NCBI RefSeq assembly: GCF_003111665.1
Contig: NZ_CP022188.1
Span: 3,720,001-3,784,000 of the forward strand
Direction of reading: 5' to 3'
Origin: Parazoarcus communis
GTDB taxonomy: Bacteria > Pseudomonadota > Gammaproteobacteria > Burkholderiales > Rhodocyclaceae
Length of the DNA: 64,000 nucleotides
The notes under the pieces are model-generated. The model worked only from the letters and a program-made list of their open reading frames with translations. It had not been told where the DNA came from and did not search any database. Below, piece by piece: positions 51,103 through 60,150 of the stretch. A program made the position numbers and the translations under genes. Position 1 is the stretch's first letter; every line of letters starts with the position of its first letter.

Positions 51103-52755
51103 TCATTCGAAAGACGCGGACGACCTCGCCTGCTCGCGCAGCACGAACTTCTGGATCTTGCCCGTCGACGTCTTTGGCAGTTCCCCGAAGATAACCTTCT
51201 TCGGAACCTTGAAGCCGGCCAGGTGTTCACGACAATGGGCGCGAATCTCGTCCTCGGTTGCGGATGCACCGTTCCGAAGTTCGACAAAGGCACATGGCAC
51301 CTCGCCCCACTTCTCGTCCGGCAGCGCAACAACGGCAGCAGCCATCACTGCAGGATGCCGGTACAGCGCATCCTCGACTTCGATCGAGGAGATGTTCTCG
51401 CCACCGGAGATGATGACGTCCTTCGACCGATCCTTGATCTTCACGTAGCCATCGGGTTGCATGACCGCGAGGTCGCCGGTGTGATACCAGCCGCCGCGGA
51501 AAGACTCCTCGGAAGCCTTCTCGTTCTTCAGGTAGCCCTTCATGACCAGATTGCCGCGGAACATGATCTCGCCCATGGTTTCGTTGTCCCATGGGACCGG
51601 TTCCATCGTCTCCGGGTCGAGAACGGTAATGCCTTCCTGCGCGTGATAGCGCACGCCCTGACGCCCGTTCTTCACGACCTGTTCCGCCAGCGAAAGCTCG
51701 GCCCATTCATCGTGCTTGGCACACACGGCTGCGGGACCGTAGGTTTCGGTGAGGCCATAGACGTGGGTAACATCGAAGCCGATCTTTGCCATGCCCTCGA
51801 TAACCGCTGCCGGAGGCGGCGCTGCGGCCACCAGTCCCGACACCTTGTGATTGATGCCTTCGCGCCATTCTTCGGGCGCATTGGCGAGCATGGAATGGAC
51901 AATCGGCGCGCCGCAATAATGGGTGACCTTGTGTTCGCGGATGGCGTCAAAGATCAGACGCGGATCGACCCTGCGCAGGCAGACATTGACACCGGCATTG
52001 GCAGCCATCGTCCATGCGAAACACCAGCCGTTGCAGTGGAACATCGGTAGCGTCCACAGGTAAACCGATTGCGGCGGCATGCCCCAGGAGACGATGTTGG
52101 ACATCGAGTTGAGATAGGCGCCGCGATGGTGGTAGACCACGCCTTTCGGGTTGCCGGTCGTGCCCGACGTGTAGTTGAGCGAGATCGCATCCCATTCGTC
52201 GGCAGGCTGTTCGAAGTCGAATTCCGGGCTGCCGGTCGCCAGCAGGGCTTCGTATTCGATGGTGCCGACACGCTCCCCGGGACCGGTGTATTCAGGGTCG
52301 TCCACATCGATGACGATCATGTCGGGGCGGTTCGCCAGCTCGATGGCTTTCTTCATCATGCGTGAGTATTCACGGTCAGTGATGAGGACCTTTGCCTCGC
52401 CATGATTGAGAATGAAGGCCACACCCTCTGCATCAAGCCGGGTGTTGATCGTATTGAGCACTGCGCCGCACCCGGGCACGCCAAAATGCGCCTCAAACAT
52501 CTCCGGCGTGTTGTTCAGAACCACGGCCACCGTGTCCTGACTTCCAACACCGAGCTGCTTCAGTGCGGACGCGAGACGGCGGCTGCGATTAAAACTCTCG
52601 GACCAGGTATAACGCCGCTGACCGTGGATGACCGCCACTCGATCAGGGTAGATATAGGCGCTGCGCTCAATGAAGGTGAGCGGCGTGATCGGCACATAGT
52701 TTGCCGCATTCTTGTCCATGCCCTGGTCGTAGGGCGACGCTTTCCTCTCGGTCAT
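51103..52755 (-). CDS. Acyl-CoA synthetase (AMP-forming, DmdB/medium-chain fatty acid type)
   Basis: A 550-residue AMP-binding enzyme. The P-loop is LNYTSGTTGNPKGVVYHH (about residues 174-191), with YGLTETYGPAAV, GWYHTGDLAVMQPDGY and the C-terminal catalytic Lys in PKTSTGKIQKFVLR. It activates a carboxylate to its acyl-CoA. I chose the ATG at 52755 because GGGAG lies 5 bases upstream; an ATG-containing frame extends to 52842. The length matches medium-chain acyl-CoA synthetases such as AlkK and DmdB. It lies upstream of the crotonase gene on the same strand, so it may feed acyl-CoA to the oxidation genes. Confidence 0.9.
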   Translation of the reverse strand: MTERKASPYDQGMDKNAANYVPITPLTFIERSAYIYPDRVAVIHGQRRYTWSESFNRSRRLASALKQLGVGSQDTVAVVLNNTPEMFEAHFGVPGCGAVLNTINTRLDAEGVAFILNHGEAKVLITDREYSRMMKKAIELANRPDMIVIDVDDPEYTGPGERVGTIEYEALLATGSPEFDFEQPADEWDAISLNYTSGTTGNPKGVVYHHRGAYLNSMSNIVSWGMPPQSVYLWTLPMFHCNGWCFAWTMAANAGVNVCLRRVDPRLIFDAIREHKVTHYCGAPIVHSMLANAPEEWREGINHKVSGLVAAAPPPAAVIEGMAKIGFDVTHVYGLTETYGPAAVCAKHDEWAELSLAEQVVKNGRQGVRYHAQEGITVLDPETMEPVPWDNETMGEIMFRGNLVMKGYLKNEKASEESFRGGWYHTGDLAVMQPDGYVKIKDRSKDVIISGGENISSIEVEDALYRHPAVMAAAVVALPDEKWGEVPCAFVELRNGASATEDEIRAHCREHLAGFKVPKKVIFGELPKTSTGKIQKFVLREQARSSASFE

Positions 52756-52816
52756 CTTGACTCCCGCTGCAATATTTTTGTGGTCTGCATTTTCCCCGCA
52801 ATGACGCGACGATAAA

Positions 52817-53437
52817 TCACGCACGACATTGCGTTCTTCCATTCAACCCTTGTCCGGATCCGCGGTCAAGTTCGCCAAGCCATTCGACAAGCGCCTCTGA
52901 CAGTTGGCGGGAGAGGCTCCGGTAGGCGGCCACGCCCTGTTCTGCGGTGGCAGGGCTACTGACTTGGGCCAATCGAAACTCCTTGCGTGCCAGCGCCTTG
53001 TCGCTGCGCGCGGGGAGCCACGCTGCGCGCGCCACAATTTCCACCCGGGCGCTGCTCTCGCTGTCGAACACCTGCACGAATTCGTCGAGATCAATTCGAA
53101 GCCGGCAATCGTTTGCCACCGGGTTGCTACCAAGGATCGCACGATCGAGCGAGCGCGCAAGCAACTCGGATGGATTCGCCACCCACCGGCTCTCGACAAA
53201 CGCGCGGCGCTGAAATGGGCGGTCCCACTCGAGCCGATACTGCATCGCAGAACTGTTGAGCCACGACGGTGCATGCAGCTGAATCTGGGACGGCGCCTGG
53301 CCGGCCGGCATCGCCAGGGATTCGACAATCCCCAGGTCGTACAGCGCAACGGCCTTGGGCGCGACCACAAGACCGTTGCAGCCGGCCAGAAGCAGGCCGA
53401 GCAAGGGAATCAACAACATCTTCAAGTAAGCTTGCAT
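52817..53437 (-). CDS. ABC-type transport auxiliary lipoprotein (PqiC-like) of the Mla/Mce operon
   Basis: A 206-residue lipoprotein. MQAYLKMLLIPLLGLLLAGC is the signal with lipobox LLAGC, followed by the family domain (AVALYDLGIVESLAMPAGQAPSQIQLHAPSWLNSSAMQYRLEWD, about residues 30-80). I chose the ATG at 53437, with AAGGA 7 bases upstream, because a start at 53488 would put a cytoplasmic tail before the signal. PqiC-like lipoproteins act with Mce proteins at the outer membrane. This is the last gene of the mlaE-F-D operon, where MlaC normally stands. Confidence 0.85.
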   Translation of the reverse strand: MQAYLKMLLIPLLGLLLAGCNGLVVAPKAVALYDLGIVESLAMPAGQAPSQIQLHAPSWLNSSAMQYRLEWDRPFQRRAFVESRWVANPSELLARSLDRAILGSNPVANDCRLRIDLDEFVQVFDSESSARVEIVARAAWLPARSDKALARKEFRLAQVSSPATAEQGVAAYRSLSRQLSEALVEWLGELDRGSGQGLNGRTQCRA

Positions 53438-53488
53438 GGTGTCCTTCTTTACGGCCCTGAGGCGTTGCTCAAAGTAGTCGGTTGGCAA

Positions 53489-54427
53489 TCAGCGTCCCTT
53501 GAAACCGGCCTCGCCGGGGCCGGGTGTTCGTTCCGCCGGGCCAGTCAGCAACATCTGGGGCGTGACTTCAACTTCCTCAATCAAACGGCCGAGCCGTCGC
53601 GAGGTGACCGTCAGGTCGCGCAGCAACTCGTTCAGCTGCGGCAAGGTGCCGTCGATGAGGCCATCGCCGGCCGCAATCGCCGCGCGATCGACACGTGCCG
53701 ACATTTCGGAAAGCTGAATCAGAAGCCCGCGCAACTCGACCACCGTCGGCTCGGCAGCAGCACTGGTCCGCTCGAGGTTTGCGAGCGTACTCGACAGCTT
53801 CGCCATGTTCTGCTCGCTGAAGGCACTACGGATGGCCGCCAGGGTTCGCGGGGCGTCGGCAAACGTTTTATCAATGCCCGCGATGGCCGACTCGAGACGC
53901 TCGAGCGACCCACGCAGACGGTCGGCATTCTCGTCATTGAACAGGATCGAAATCCGGTCGGCGACTTCCTTGAAGCGCTTTGCGGCTGCCAGCGCACTGT
54001 CGGCAATCTGGTCGATCAGTCCTGACTCAAGGGCGATTCGCGGCGGCCTGCCGGCTTCGTCAACCAGCGGAACCCCGCCCTCACCCGTCTCATTGAGCTG
54101 GACGTAGGCCAGCCCGGTAACGCCTTGCGTGCCCAGGCTCGCCCGGGTCTTGTCCGTGACTGGCAGGTCGGCACGAATGCGAATCCGTACCAGGATCTGG
54201 CCAGGGTTCTCGGGGTCAATGCCGATATCGGTCACACTGCCGGCAGACATGCCGCGATAGCGCACGCGAGCCTGCACATTGAGCCCGTTCACCGTGCTGT
54301 TCGATACCAGAACATAGTCTCGTGTCAGTTCCCTGTCTTCCGAGAACCACCAAAGGGACACGACCAGAATACAGCCCAGAAAGAGGGCAAAAAGGCCGGT
54401 CGCAATCGCATGGGCGCGATTTTCCAT
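53489..54427 (-). CDS. mlaD: MlaD-family MCE substrate-binding protein
   Basis: A 312-residue membrane-anchored protein. The N-terminal anchor is IATGLFALFLGCILVVSLWWF. The MCE domain (about residues 40-120) contains TVNGLNVQARVRYRGMSAGSVTDI and TQGVTGLAYVQL. A long helical region (about residues 140-290) is predicted to form a periplasmic coiled bundle. It is longer than E. coli MlaD (183 aa) and more like the Mce proteins of the PqiB/LetB group. It is 3 bases behind mlaF. Confidence 0.9.
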   Translation of the reverse strand: MENRAHAIATGLFALFLGCILVVSLWWFSEDRELTRDYVLVSNSTVNGLNVQARVRYRGMSAGSVTDIGIDPENPGQILVRIRIRADLPVTDKTRASLGTQGVTGLAYVQLNETGEGGVPLVDEAGRPPRIALESGLIDQIADSALAAAKRFKEVADRISILFNDENADRLRGSLERLESAIAGIDKTFADAPRTLAAIRSAFSEQNMAKLSSTLANLERTSAAAEPTVVELRGLLIQLSEMSARVDRAAIAAGDGLIDGTLPQLNELLRDLTVTSRRLGRLIEEVEVTPQMLLTGPAERTPGPGEAGFKGR

Positions 54428-54430
54428 TAT

Positions 54431-55222
54431 TCAGTTTCCTCCTTGGACCTGTGCCAGTGCACGTCGGCCCTGCGCGCCACGAAAGAAGCGTTCGATAAAG
54501 GGATGATCTACCTTGATCGTGTCTTCCAGCGAGGCGTAGCTCAGAATTTTCCGATCGGCGAGCACCGCCACCTTGCTCGACATCGCCGCAAGGGTATCGA
54601 GGTCGTGCGTAACCAGGACGACAGTGAGACCGAGTTCGTCGCGAAGCGACAGAATCAGACGCACAAAGCTCGCACTGCGGTCGGGATCAAGCCCTGCCGT
54701 GGGTTCGTCGAGCAGCAGCAGTTCGGGCTCGAGTGCCAATGCGCGGGCCAAGGCTGCACGCTTGACCATGCCGCCCGAAAGTTCCGCGGGCATCAGCAAG
54801 GCATGCTGCGGTTCCATTTCGACCATGGCGAGCTTGAGCGTCACCAACTGACGAATTTCGTCATCGGTCGCGATTCGCTCTTCGCGAATGGGAAAGGCGA
54901 TGTTCTCCCCAACGCTGAACGCCGAGAAGAGCGCTCCCTGTTGAAAAAGCACGCCGAACCGCCTTCGGCGGGCAATCTGTTCATGCGTACTTCCAGAGTG
55001 CAGCGCTTCGCCGAAAAGTGAGACCTCGCCCGCGGCCGGGCGTGTCAGCCCGATGATATGACGCAACAGGGTGGTCTTGCCGCTCCCCGAGCCGCCGACG
55101 AGGGAGACAATCTCACCTTTGGCAATGTCCAGATCAAGTCCGTCATGCACAAGATTCTTGCCGAAGCGTGTCACCACGCCCGAGAGCGAGATGACCGGCG
55201 AGGAATCGGGCTCAGTACTCAT
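54431..55222 (-). CDS. mlaF: Lipid-transport ABC ATPase MlaF
   Basis: A 263-residue ATPase with Walker A GGSGSGKTTLLRHI, Q-loop FQQGALFSAFSVGENIAFP, signature LSGGMVKRAALARALALEPELLLLDEPTAGLDP and VTHDLDTL. The SGG-M-VKR signature and Q-loop are those of MlaF (retrograde phospholipid transport from outer to inner membrane). It overlaps the mlaE gene by 4 bases, so the ATPase and permease are co-translated. Confidence 0.93.
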   Translation of the reverse strand: MSTEPDSSPVISLSGVVTRFGKNLVHDGLDLDIAKGEIVSLVGGSGSGKTTLLRHIIGLTRPAAGEVSLFGEALHSGSTHEQIARRRRFGVLFQQGALFSAFSVGENIAFPIREERIATDDEIRQLVTLKLAMVEMEPQHALLMPAELSGGMVKRAALARALALEPELLLLDEPTAGLDPDRSASFVRLILSLRDELGLTVVLVTHDLDTLAAMSSKVAVLADRKILSYASLEDTIKVDHPFIERFFRGAQGRRALAQVQGGN

Positions 55223-56337
55223 GCAGGCACCCCGATCGAACGCGTTGCGATGGCGAAAACAGCATCAACCAGAATCACGATGGTGATCGCCGACACCACC
55301 GACGCCGTCGTATTCGACGAAAGACTTTCGGTATTGGGGCGCACCCTCAAACCGAAATGACATGCAACGAGCGAGATCAGCAAGCCGAAGGCTGCACCTT
55401 TCGCCAGCCCGATAAAAACGTTTGCAATGGGCACGACCCGAGGCAAGGTCTCGATAAAGAAGCCGAAGCTCATGCCAAGATCGATGCGTGCAGACACCAT
55501 GCCGCCAAAAAGTGCGATACCCGACGTCCAGAGCACCAGCAGCGGCATTGCGAGCGTCAGCGCCACGACCTTGGGCAGCACCAGTCGCAGCGTGCGTGAC
55601 ACCCCCATCGCGGACAACGCGTCGATTTCCTCGGTAACCCGCATGACCCCAAGCTGCGCAGTCATCGCCGAGCCTGAGCGGCCTGCGACGAGCACCGACA
55701 CGAGTACTGGACCAAGCTCACGAATGATGCCAAGGCCGAGGATGTTGACGATGAAGACATCCGCCCCGAAAGCCTTGAGTTGCAGCGCGGAAAGGTACGA
55801 CAGGACGACGCCGATGAGGAAACCCACCAGTGCTGTCACCGGCATCGCCTTTACGCCGACCTTGAAGAGGTTTGCGGAGATCTCGAGTAGCGGCCATTCG
55901 CGCGGATGCCGGAGCAGGTGCAGGATGTCGAGACACAACTGGCCGAGCAGGGCGAGAAAGGCCAGAACGTGGTCGCGAAAGACGAACAATGCATAGCCGA
56001 GTGTTGCGATTGCATCGAGCGCGGTGAAACCCGGTGCAGCGGGGAGCTGGCGAGCGTTGGCCTGGGCTACGCGCTCGATGACCACGCGGTGCGACTCGCT
56101 GAGCTCGACCTTCTCCGGCCAGCGTCGTTGCCAGCCTCCCCACAGGAGGGTGGCGCCGAAACTGTCGATTCGTCTCAGGCCGACGAGATCCCACCGTGCA
56201 TCGTGCGGCAGGGCCGCCAGCGTTCGGCGAATCAGCGCGATCTGTGGCGACAGCGCACGCAGCGTCCAGTCGCCACTCAGGCGCCAGACGCCGGACTCTG
56301 CATCCAAGGCAATCCCGGGAGAGATTGTGCCGGACAT
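55219..56337 (-). CDS. mlaE: STAS-MlaE fusion permease (MlaB-MlaE)
   Basis: A 372-residue protein. Residues 1 to about 110 are a STAS domain like MlaB (DLVGLRRIDSFGATLLWGGWQRRWP). The rest is an MlaE permease (VGVKAMPVTALVGFLIGVVLSYLSALQLKAFG; LGIIRELGPVLVSVLVAGRSGSAMTAQLGVMRVTEEIDALSAMGV) with about six membrane segments. In E. coli MlaB is a separate gene; here it is fused to MlaE, which explains the absence of mlaB. The start is 6 bases after the ppx stop, indicating co-transcription with ppx. Confidence 0.92.
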   Translation of the reverse strand: MSGTISPGIALDAESGVWRLSGDWTLRALSPQIALIRRTLAALPHDARWDLVGLRRIDSFGATLLWGGWQRRWPEKVELSESHRVVIERVAQANARQLPAAPGFTALDAIATLGYALFVFRDHVLAFLALLGQLCLDILHLLRHPREWPLLEISANLFKVGVKAMPVTALVGFLIGVVLSYLSALQLKAFGADVFIVNILGLGIIRELGPVLVSVLVAGRSGSAMTAQLGVMRVTEEIDALSAMGVSRTLRLVLPKVVALTLAMPLLVLWTSGIALFGGMVSARIDLGMSFGFFIETLPRVVPIANVFIGLAKGAAFGLLISLVACHFGLRVRPNTESLSSNTTASVVSAITIVILVDAVFAIATRSIGVPA

Positions 56338-56343
56338 TGGCGC

Positions 56344-57846
56344 CTAGCCTGCCACTGCGCGATTGGCCATGCTGCGAATGTAGAGGCCGCGACCGACAGA
56401 CATCCACTGGCGCTGCTCATCGTCGAGCGCAGCTGCGGTCAGTGGCAGCTTTTGCAGCCAGGTTGCGGGCGTATTGACCGAGAAGCCCCTGCCTTCTCGA
56501 GCAATCGTGATTGGCGGAATGCCGCGTGCGTCGCGCGCACGATGAATGACGACCGCAAGCCGAAGACAGGCGATCAGCAGCCAGTCAGAGCTCGCCGGAT
56601 CGATTGCGGCCACCCGCTCCAGCTTGCCGCGGTGCGCCAGCACGAGACGTGACAGCCGCCCCTGGTCCATGCGCGAAAACCCCGGCATGTCGGCATTGCC
56701 GAGAATGTAGGCGCTGTGCTTGTGATAACTCGAATGTGCGACGGAGATGCCGATCTCGTGCAGCAGCGCAGCCCAGCGCAGGAAGCGACGATCGGTTTCG
56801 TCTGTCTTCTCACCATTGGGGTCGAGCTGGCTCAGCAGATAGCTCGCGGTGTCGGCCACCTGCTCGGCCTGACGCCGGTCCACCCGGTAGCGCGTGCCGA
56901 ATACCGAGACCGTTGCGTCGCGCAGGTCGTCATGGTGATACCGACCAAGGAGATCGTAGAGCACCCCCTGGCGCAATGCGCCCTCGGAGAACACCATACG
57001 ATCGAGCCCGAACTCCTTGAAGATCGCGCTCATGATGGAGAACCCGCCGAGGATGACCGGAATACGGTCGCCCTTGAGGCCGGGAAGATCGAGCGCGTCG
57101 ATATGGCCCGCCCGCAGGAAGATGGTTTTCAGCTTCTCCAGACCGTCACGCGTGATGCCGCCGGCGGACAGGCCGTTCTGCTCGAGAATCTCGACCAGCG
57201 CCTTCGCTGAGCCGCTCGACCCTACCGCCTCTTCCCAGCCTGTTTCGCGGTAGACGTGGGCAATCGCCTGCAGTTCGCGCCTTGCAGCCAGTTCGGCTTC
57301 CTTGAGCCCGCGTTTTTCGATCTTGCCTTCGGGGAAATAATTGAGGCTGTAACCCACACAACCCATGTACAGCGACTCAAGCTGCAGTGGCTCGAAACTC
57401 TTGCCGATGATGAATTCTGTCGATCCCCCGCCGATGTCCACAACCAGCTGCTGCTTGTGGGGGTCGGGCAGCGTATGCGCGACACCGACGTAGATCAGGC
57501 GTGCCTCTTCGCGGCCGGCAATCACCTCGATGGGAAAGCCGAGCGCGGCCTCGGCACGGATCAGAAACTCGGACGCGTTCTTTGCGACGCGCATGGTGTT
57601 GGTCGCAACCACCCTCACCGAGTCGCGCGAGAACCCGCCAAGCCGCTCATGAAAACGCTGCAACGCTGCGACACCGCGCTGCTGTGAGGCCATGTCGAGC
57701 CACTTCTCGGGCGACAGGCCAGCCGCAAGCCGCACCGGCTCCTTCAAGCCATCCAGTGGATAGATCTGGTCATTGACGATCCGTCCCACCTGGAGACGGA
57801 AACTGTTGGAGCCGAGGTCAATCGCGGCGATCAAGTCTTGCATCAT
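56344..57846 (-). CDS. ppx: Exopolyphosphatase Ppx/GppA
   Basis: A 500-residue ASKHA-fold phosphatase with MQDLIAAIDLGSNSFRLQVG at the N-terminus and VVDIGGGSTEFIIG (phosphate loop). A C-terminal HD-like helical domain carries DETDRRFLRWAALLHEIGISVAHSSYHKHSAYIL. It hydrolyses long polyphosphate and possibly pppGpp. I used the ATG at 57846 (with a second at 57843); upstream of these the frame continues antisense through ppk and is not coding. No good Shine-Dalgarno is seen. It heads the ppx-mlaE-mlaF-mlaD-lipoprotein transcript and is divergent from ppk. Confidence 0.93.
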   Translation of the reverse strand: MMQDLIAAIDLGSNSFRLQVGRIVNDQIYPLDGLKEPVRLAAGLSPEKWLDMASQQRGVAALQRFHERLGGFSRDSVRVVATNTMRVAKNASEFLIRAEAALGFPIEVIAGREEARLIYVGVAHTLPDPHKQQLVVDIGGGSTEFIIGKSFEPLQLESLYMGCVGYSLNYFPEGKIEKRGLKEAELAARRELQAIAHVYRETGWEEAVGSSGSAKALVEILEQNGLSAGGITRDGLEKLKTIFLRAGHIDALDLPGLKGDRIPVILGGFSIMSAIFKEFGLDRMVFSEGALRQGVLYDLLGRYHHDDLRDATVSVFGTRYRVDRRQAEQVADTASYLLSQLDPNGEKTDETDRRFLRWAALLHEIGISVAHSSYHKHSAYILGNADMPGFSRMDQGRLSRLVLAHRGKLERVAAIDPASSDWLLIACLRLAVVIHRARDARGIPPITIAREGRGFSVNTPATWLQKLPLTAAALDDEQRQWMSVGRGLYIRSMANRAVAG

Positions 57847-57946
57847 GAGGGAGAGGGATCCGTGCCACAAAGCGCCGTAGAGCATGCATTCTAGCATCCG
57901 GGCTGCCTGCACCACAGCGATCGAAAATGCATTAACAACGCTGCTG

Positions 57947-57980
57947 CAGTCATTGAAATGTAATGGAAATGTCACATAAT
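57947..57980 (+). promoter_or_regulatory. Pho-box-like repeats and -10 box of ppk
   Basis: CAGTCAT (57947-57953), ATGTAAT (57958-57964) and ATGTCAC (57969-57975) are three copies of a CTGTCAT-like heptamer, each followed by a 4-base spacer: 11-base periodicity as in PhoB boxes. The first two end 10 bases before a CATAAT -10 box (57975-57980), the normal distance. PhoB activation of ppk in phosphate starvation is inferred. Confidence 0.6.
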
Positions 57981-58008
57981 TAGGGGACGTCACTCCAGCG
58001 GATGCCAA

Positions 58009-60087
58009 ATGTACAGACCGGTCAATCAATCGAACTTTCCTGCCGAACACTTCATCAACCGCGAACTCTCCCTGCTGCAGTTCCAGCGCAGAGTGCTTGC
58101 CCAGGCAGGGGATGAGACGGTTCCGCTGCTCGAAAGACTCCGCTTCCTGTGCATCGTGTCGAGCAACCTCGACGAGTTTTTCGAGATCCGGGTCTCGGGC
58201 ATCAAGGAGCAGATCAGGCTTGGCAGTCATGCGTCCAGCAATGACGGCATCCAGCCGAACGAGTTGCTGGCCCGGGTCAGCACCGAGGTGCATCAGACCA
58301 TCGCCAACCAGTACCTGATGCTCAACGAAGAGATCCTGCCCGCGCTTGCGGCAGAGGGTATCGTCTTCCTGCGGCGCAGCCTCTGGAATGACGAGCAGCG
58401 GGCCTGGATCAGGGACTACTTCAACCGTGAAGTCATGCCGGTTCTCACCCCGATCGGACTGGACCCGGCTCACCCCTTCCCGCGCGTGCTCAACAAGAGT
58501 CTGAACTTTGCTGTCGAACTCGAAGGACGTGACGCCTTCGGTCGCGACTCGGGCGCAGCGATCGTGCAGGCCCCGCGCGCCCTGCCCAGGGTCATCAGGC
58601 TGCCCAACGAGATCAGCGATCAACCCTATACCTTCGTATTCCTGTCGTCCGTCCTGCATGCGCATGTAGGACAGCTGTTCAGCGGCATGAACGTACTCGG
58701 CTGCTACCAGTTCCGCGTTACCCGCAACTCCGACCTTTTTGTGGACGAGGAAGAGGTCAAGGACTTGCGCGCTTCGCTCAAGGGCGAACTCCAGCAGCGC
58801 CATTTCGGCGACGCGGTCCGCCTTGAGGTTGCCGACAACTGCTCGGAAGAGATGGCCGACTTCCTTCTGCAGCATTTCCGCCTTGGCCGCGCCGACCTCT
58901 ACCGCACCCCCGGGATCGTCAACCTGGTCAGGCTGATGCAGGTGCCGGACTGGGTCGAACGTCCCGACCTGAAGTACGGCAACTTCCAGCCTGGCCTGCC
59001 CAAGCCGCTCGACAGCAGACGCGAGATCTTTGCCGCGATTCGCAGCCAGGACATCCTGCTGCACCACCCCTTCCAGAGTTTCGAGCCGGTGATCGACCTG
59101 CTGCGTGCAGCAGCGGACGACCCTCAGGTGGTCGCGATCAAGATGACCATCTACCGCACGGGCACCGACTCGGTGCTGATGGAGTTGCTGTCGCGCGCCG
59201 CACAGAAGGGCAAGGAGGTCACCGTCGTTTTGGAGCTGATGGCGCGATTCGACGAGGAAGCCAACATCACCTGGGCGAACCGGCTGGAAGAGGTCGGTGC
59301 CCACGTCGTGTACGGCGTGTTCGGCTACAAGGTGCATGCCAAGCTGCTGATGCTGGTGCGCCGCGAGGAAGACGGACTGCGTCGGTACTGCCATCTCGGC
59401 ACGGGCAACTACCATCCCCGTACCACGCGTTTCTACACCGACTTCGGGCTGCTCACGAGCAACGCTGAAATCGGCGAGGACGTTGCCGATGTCTTCAAGC
59501 AGCTCACCGGCCTGGGCAAGGCGACCACGCTATGCCACCTGTGGCAGGCGCCGTTTTCGCTGCAACCCAACGTGGTCAAGGCCATCAAGCGCGAGGCGGC
59601 GATTGCAGCCGAAGGGCGCCGTGGTCGCATCATTGCCAAGATGAATGCGCTGCTCGAGCCGGAAACCATCGAGGCGCTCTATGAAGCGTCGCAGGCGGGG
59701 GTCGAAGTGGATCTGATCATCCGTGGCCCCTGTGCGCTGCGCCCCGGCGTACCGGGTCTGTCGGACAACATCCGCGTGCGCTCGGTCGTGGGCCGTTTCC
59801 TCGAGCATCACCGCATCTTCCACTTCCATGCCGACGGTGAGGATCAGATGTATCTGTCGAGTGCCGACTGGATGGATCGTAACTTCTTCCGCCGCATCGA
59901 GATTGCGTTCCCGATTCTCGATCCGCGCATCAAGCGACGGGTCATGAAGGAAGGCCTTCGTCCCTACCTGGGTGACAACAGCCAGTCGTGGGAAATGCAG
60001 TCGGACGGGAGCTACAAGAAGAAGATGCCGCGTGGTACCCGCCGCGTGGCGCAGATGATCCTGCTGGGTGAGTTGGCTGCACGCTGA
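58009..60087 (+). CDS. ppk: Polyphosphate kinase Ppk1
   Basis: A 692-residue kinase that makes polyphosphate from ATP and reverses. It has the N-terminal domain (INRELSLLQFQRRVLAQA), head domain, and two phospholipase-D-like C-terminal domains. YCHLGTGNYHPRTTRFYTDFGL contains the autophosphorylated His, and DWMDRNFFRRIEIAFPI closes the C-terminal lobe. Length is normal for Ppk1 (E. coli 688). It is divergent from ppx, with a Pho-box-like promoter, and followed by a bidirectional terminator. Confidence 0.97.
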   Translation: MYRPVNQSNFPAEHFINRELSLLQFQRRVLAQAGDETVPLLERLRFLCIVSSNLDEFFEIRVSGIKEQIRLGSHASSNDGIQPNELLARVSTEVHQTIANQYLMLNEEILPALAAEGIVFLRRSLWNDEQRAWIRDYFNREVMPVLTPIGLDPAHPFPRVLNKSLNFAVELEGRDAFGRDSGAAIVQAPRALPRVIRLPNEISDQPYTFVFLSSVLHAHVGQLFSGMNVLGCYQFRVTRNSDLFVDEEEVKDLRASLKGELQQRHFGDAVRLEVADNCSEEMADFLLQHFRLGRADLYRTPGIVNLVRLMQVPDWVERPDLKYGNFQPGLPKPLDSRREIFAAIRSQDILLHHPFQSFEPVIDLLRAAADDPQVVAIKMTIYRTGTDSVLMELLSRAAQKGKEVTVVLELMARFDEEANITWANRLEEVGAHVVYGVFGYKVHAKLLMLVRREEDGLRRYCHLGTGNYHPRTTRFYTDFGLLTSNAEIGEDVADVFKQLTGLGKATTLCHLWQAPFSLQPNVVKAIKREAAIAAEGRRGRIIAKMNALLEPETIEALYEASQAGVEVDLIIRGPCALRPGVPGLSDNIRVRSVVGRFLEHHRIFHFHADGEDQMYLSSADWMDRNFFRRIEIAFPILDPRIKRRVMKEGLRPYLGDNSQSWEMQSDGSYKKKMPRGTRRVAQMILLGELAAR

Positions 60088-60107
60088 GTCGCGATCACCA
60101 TCCACTG

Positions 60108-60150
60108 AAACTGCCCGGTCTGCAAAACCTGCGACCGGGCAGTTTTGTTT
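60108..60150. terminator. Bidirectional terminator between ppk and relA
   Basis: AAACTGCCCGGTC and GACCGGGCAGTTTT form a 12- to 13-bp stem around a 12-base loop. T-runs follow in the plus direction (TTTTGTTT) and A-runs precede it, giving a U-tract for minus-strand transcripts as well. It lies 20 bases past ppk and abuts the relA stop at 60151. Confidence 0.88.

Noticed and set aside
57847..59415. Continuation of the ppx reading frame upstream, making an apparent 1023-residue protein
   Set aside because: The extra 520 residues are antisense to the well-supported ppk gene and have no domain content; ppx starts normally at 57846 with MMQDLIAAIDLGSNS.
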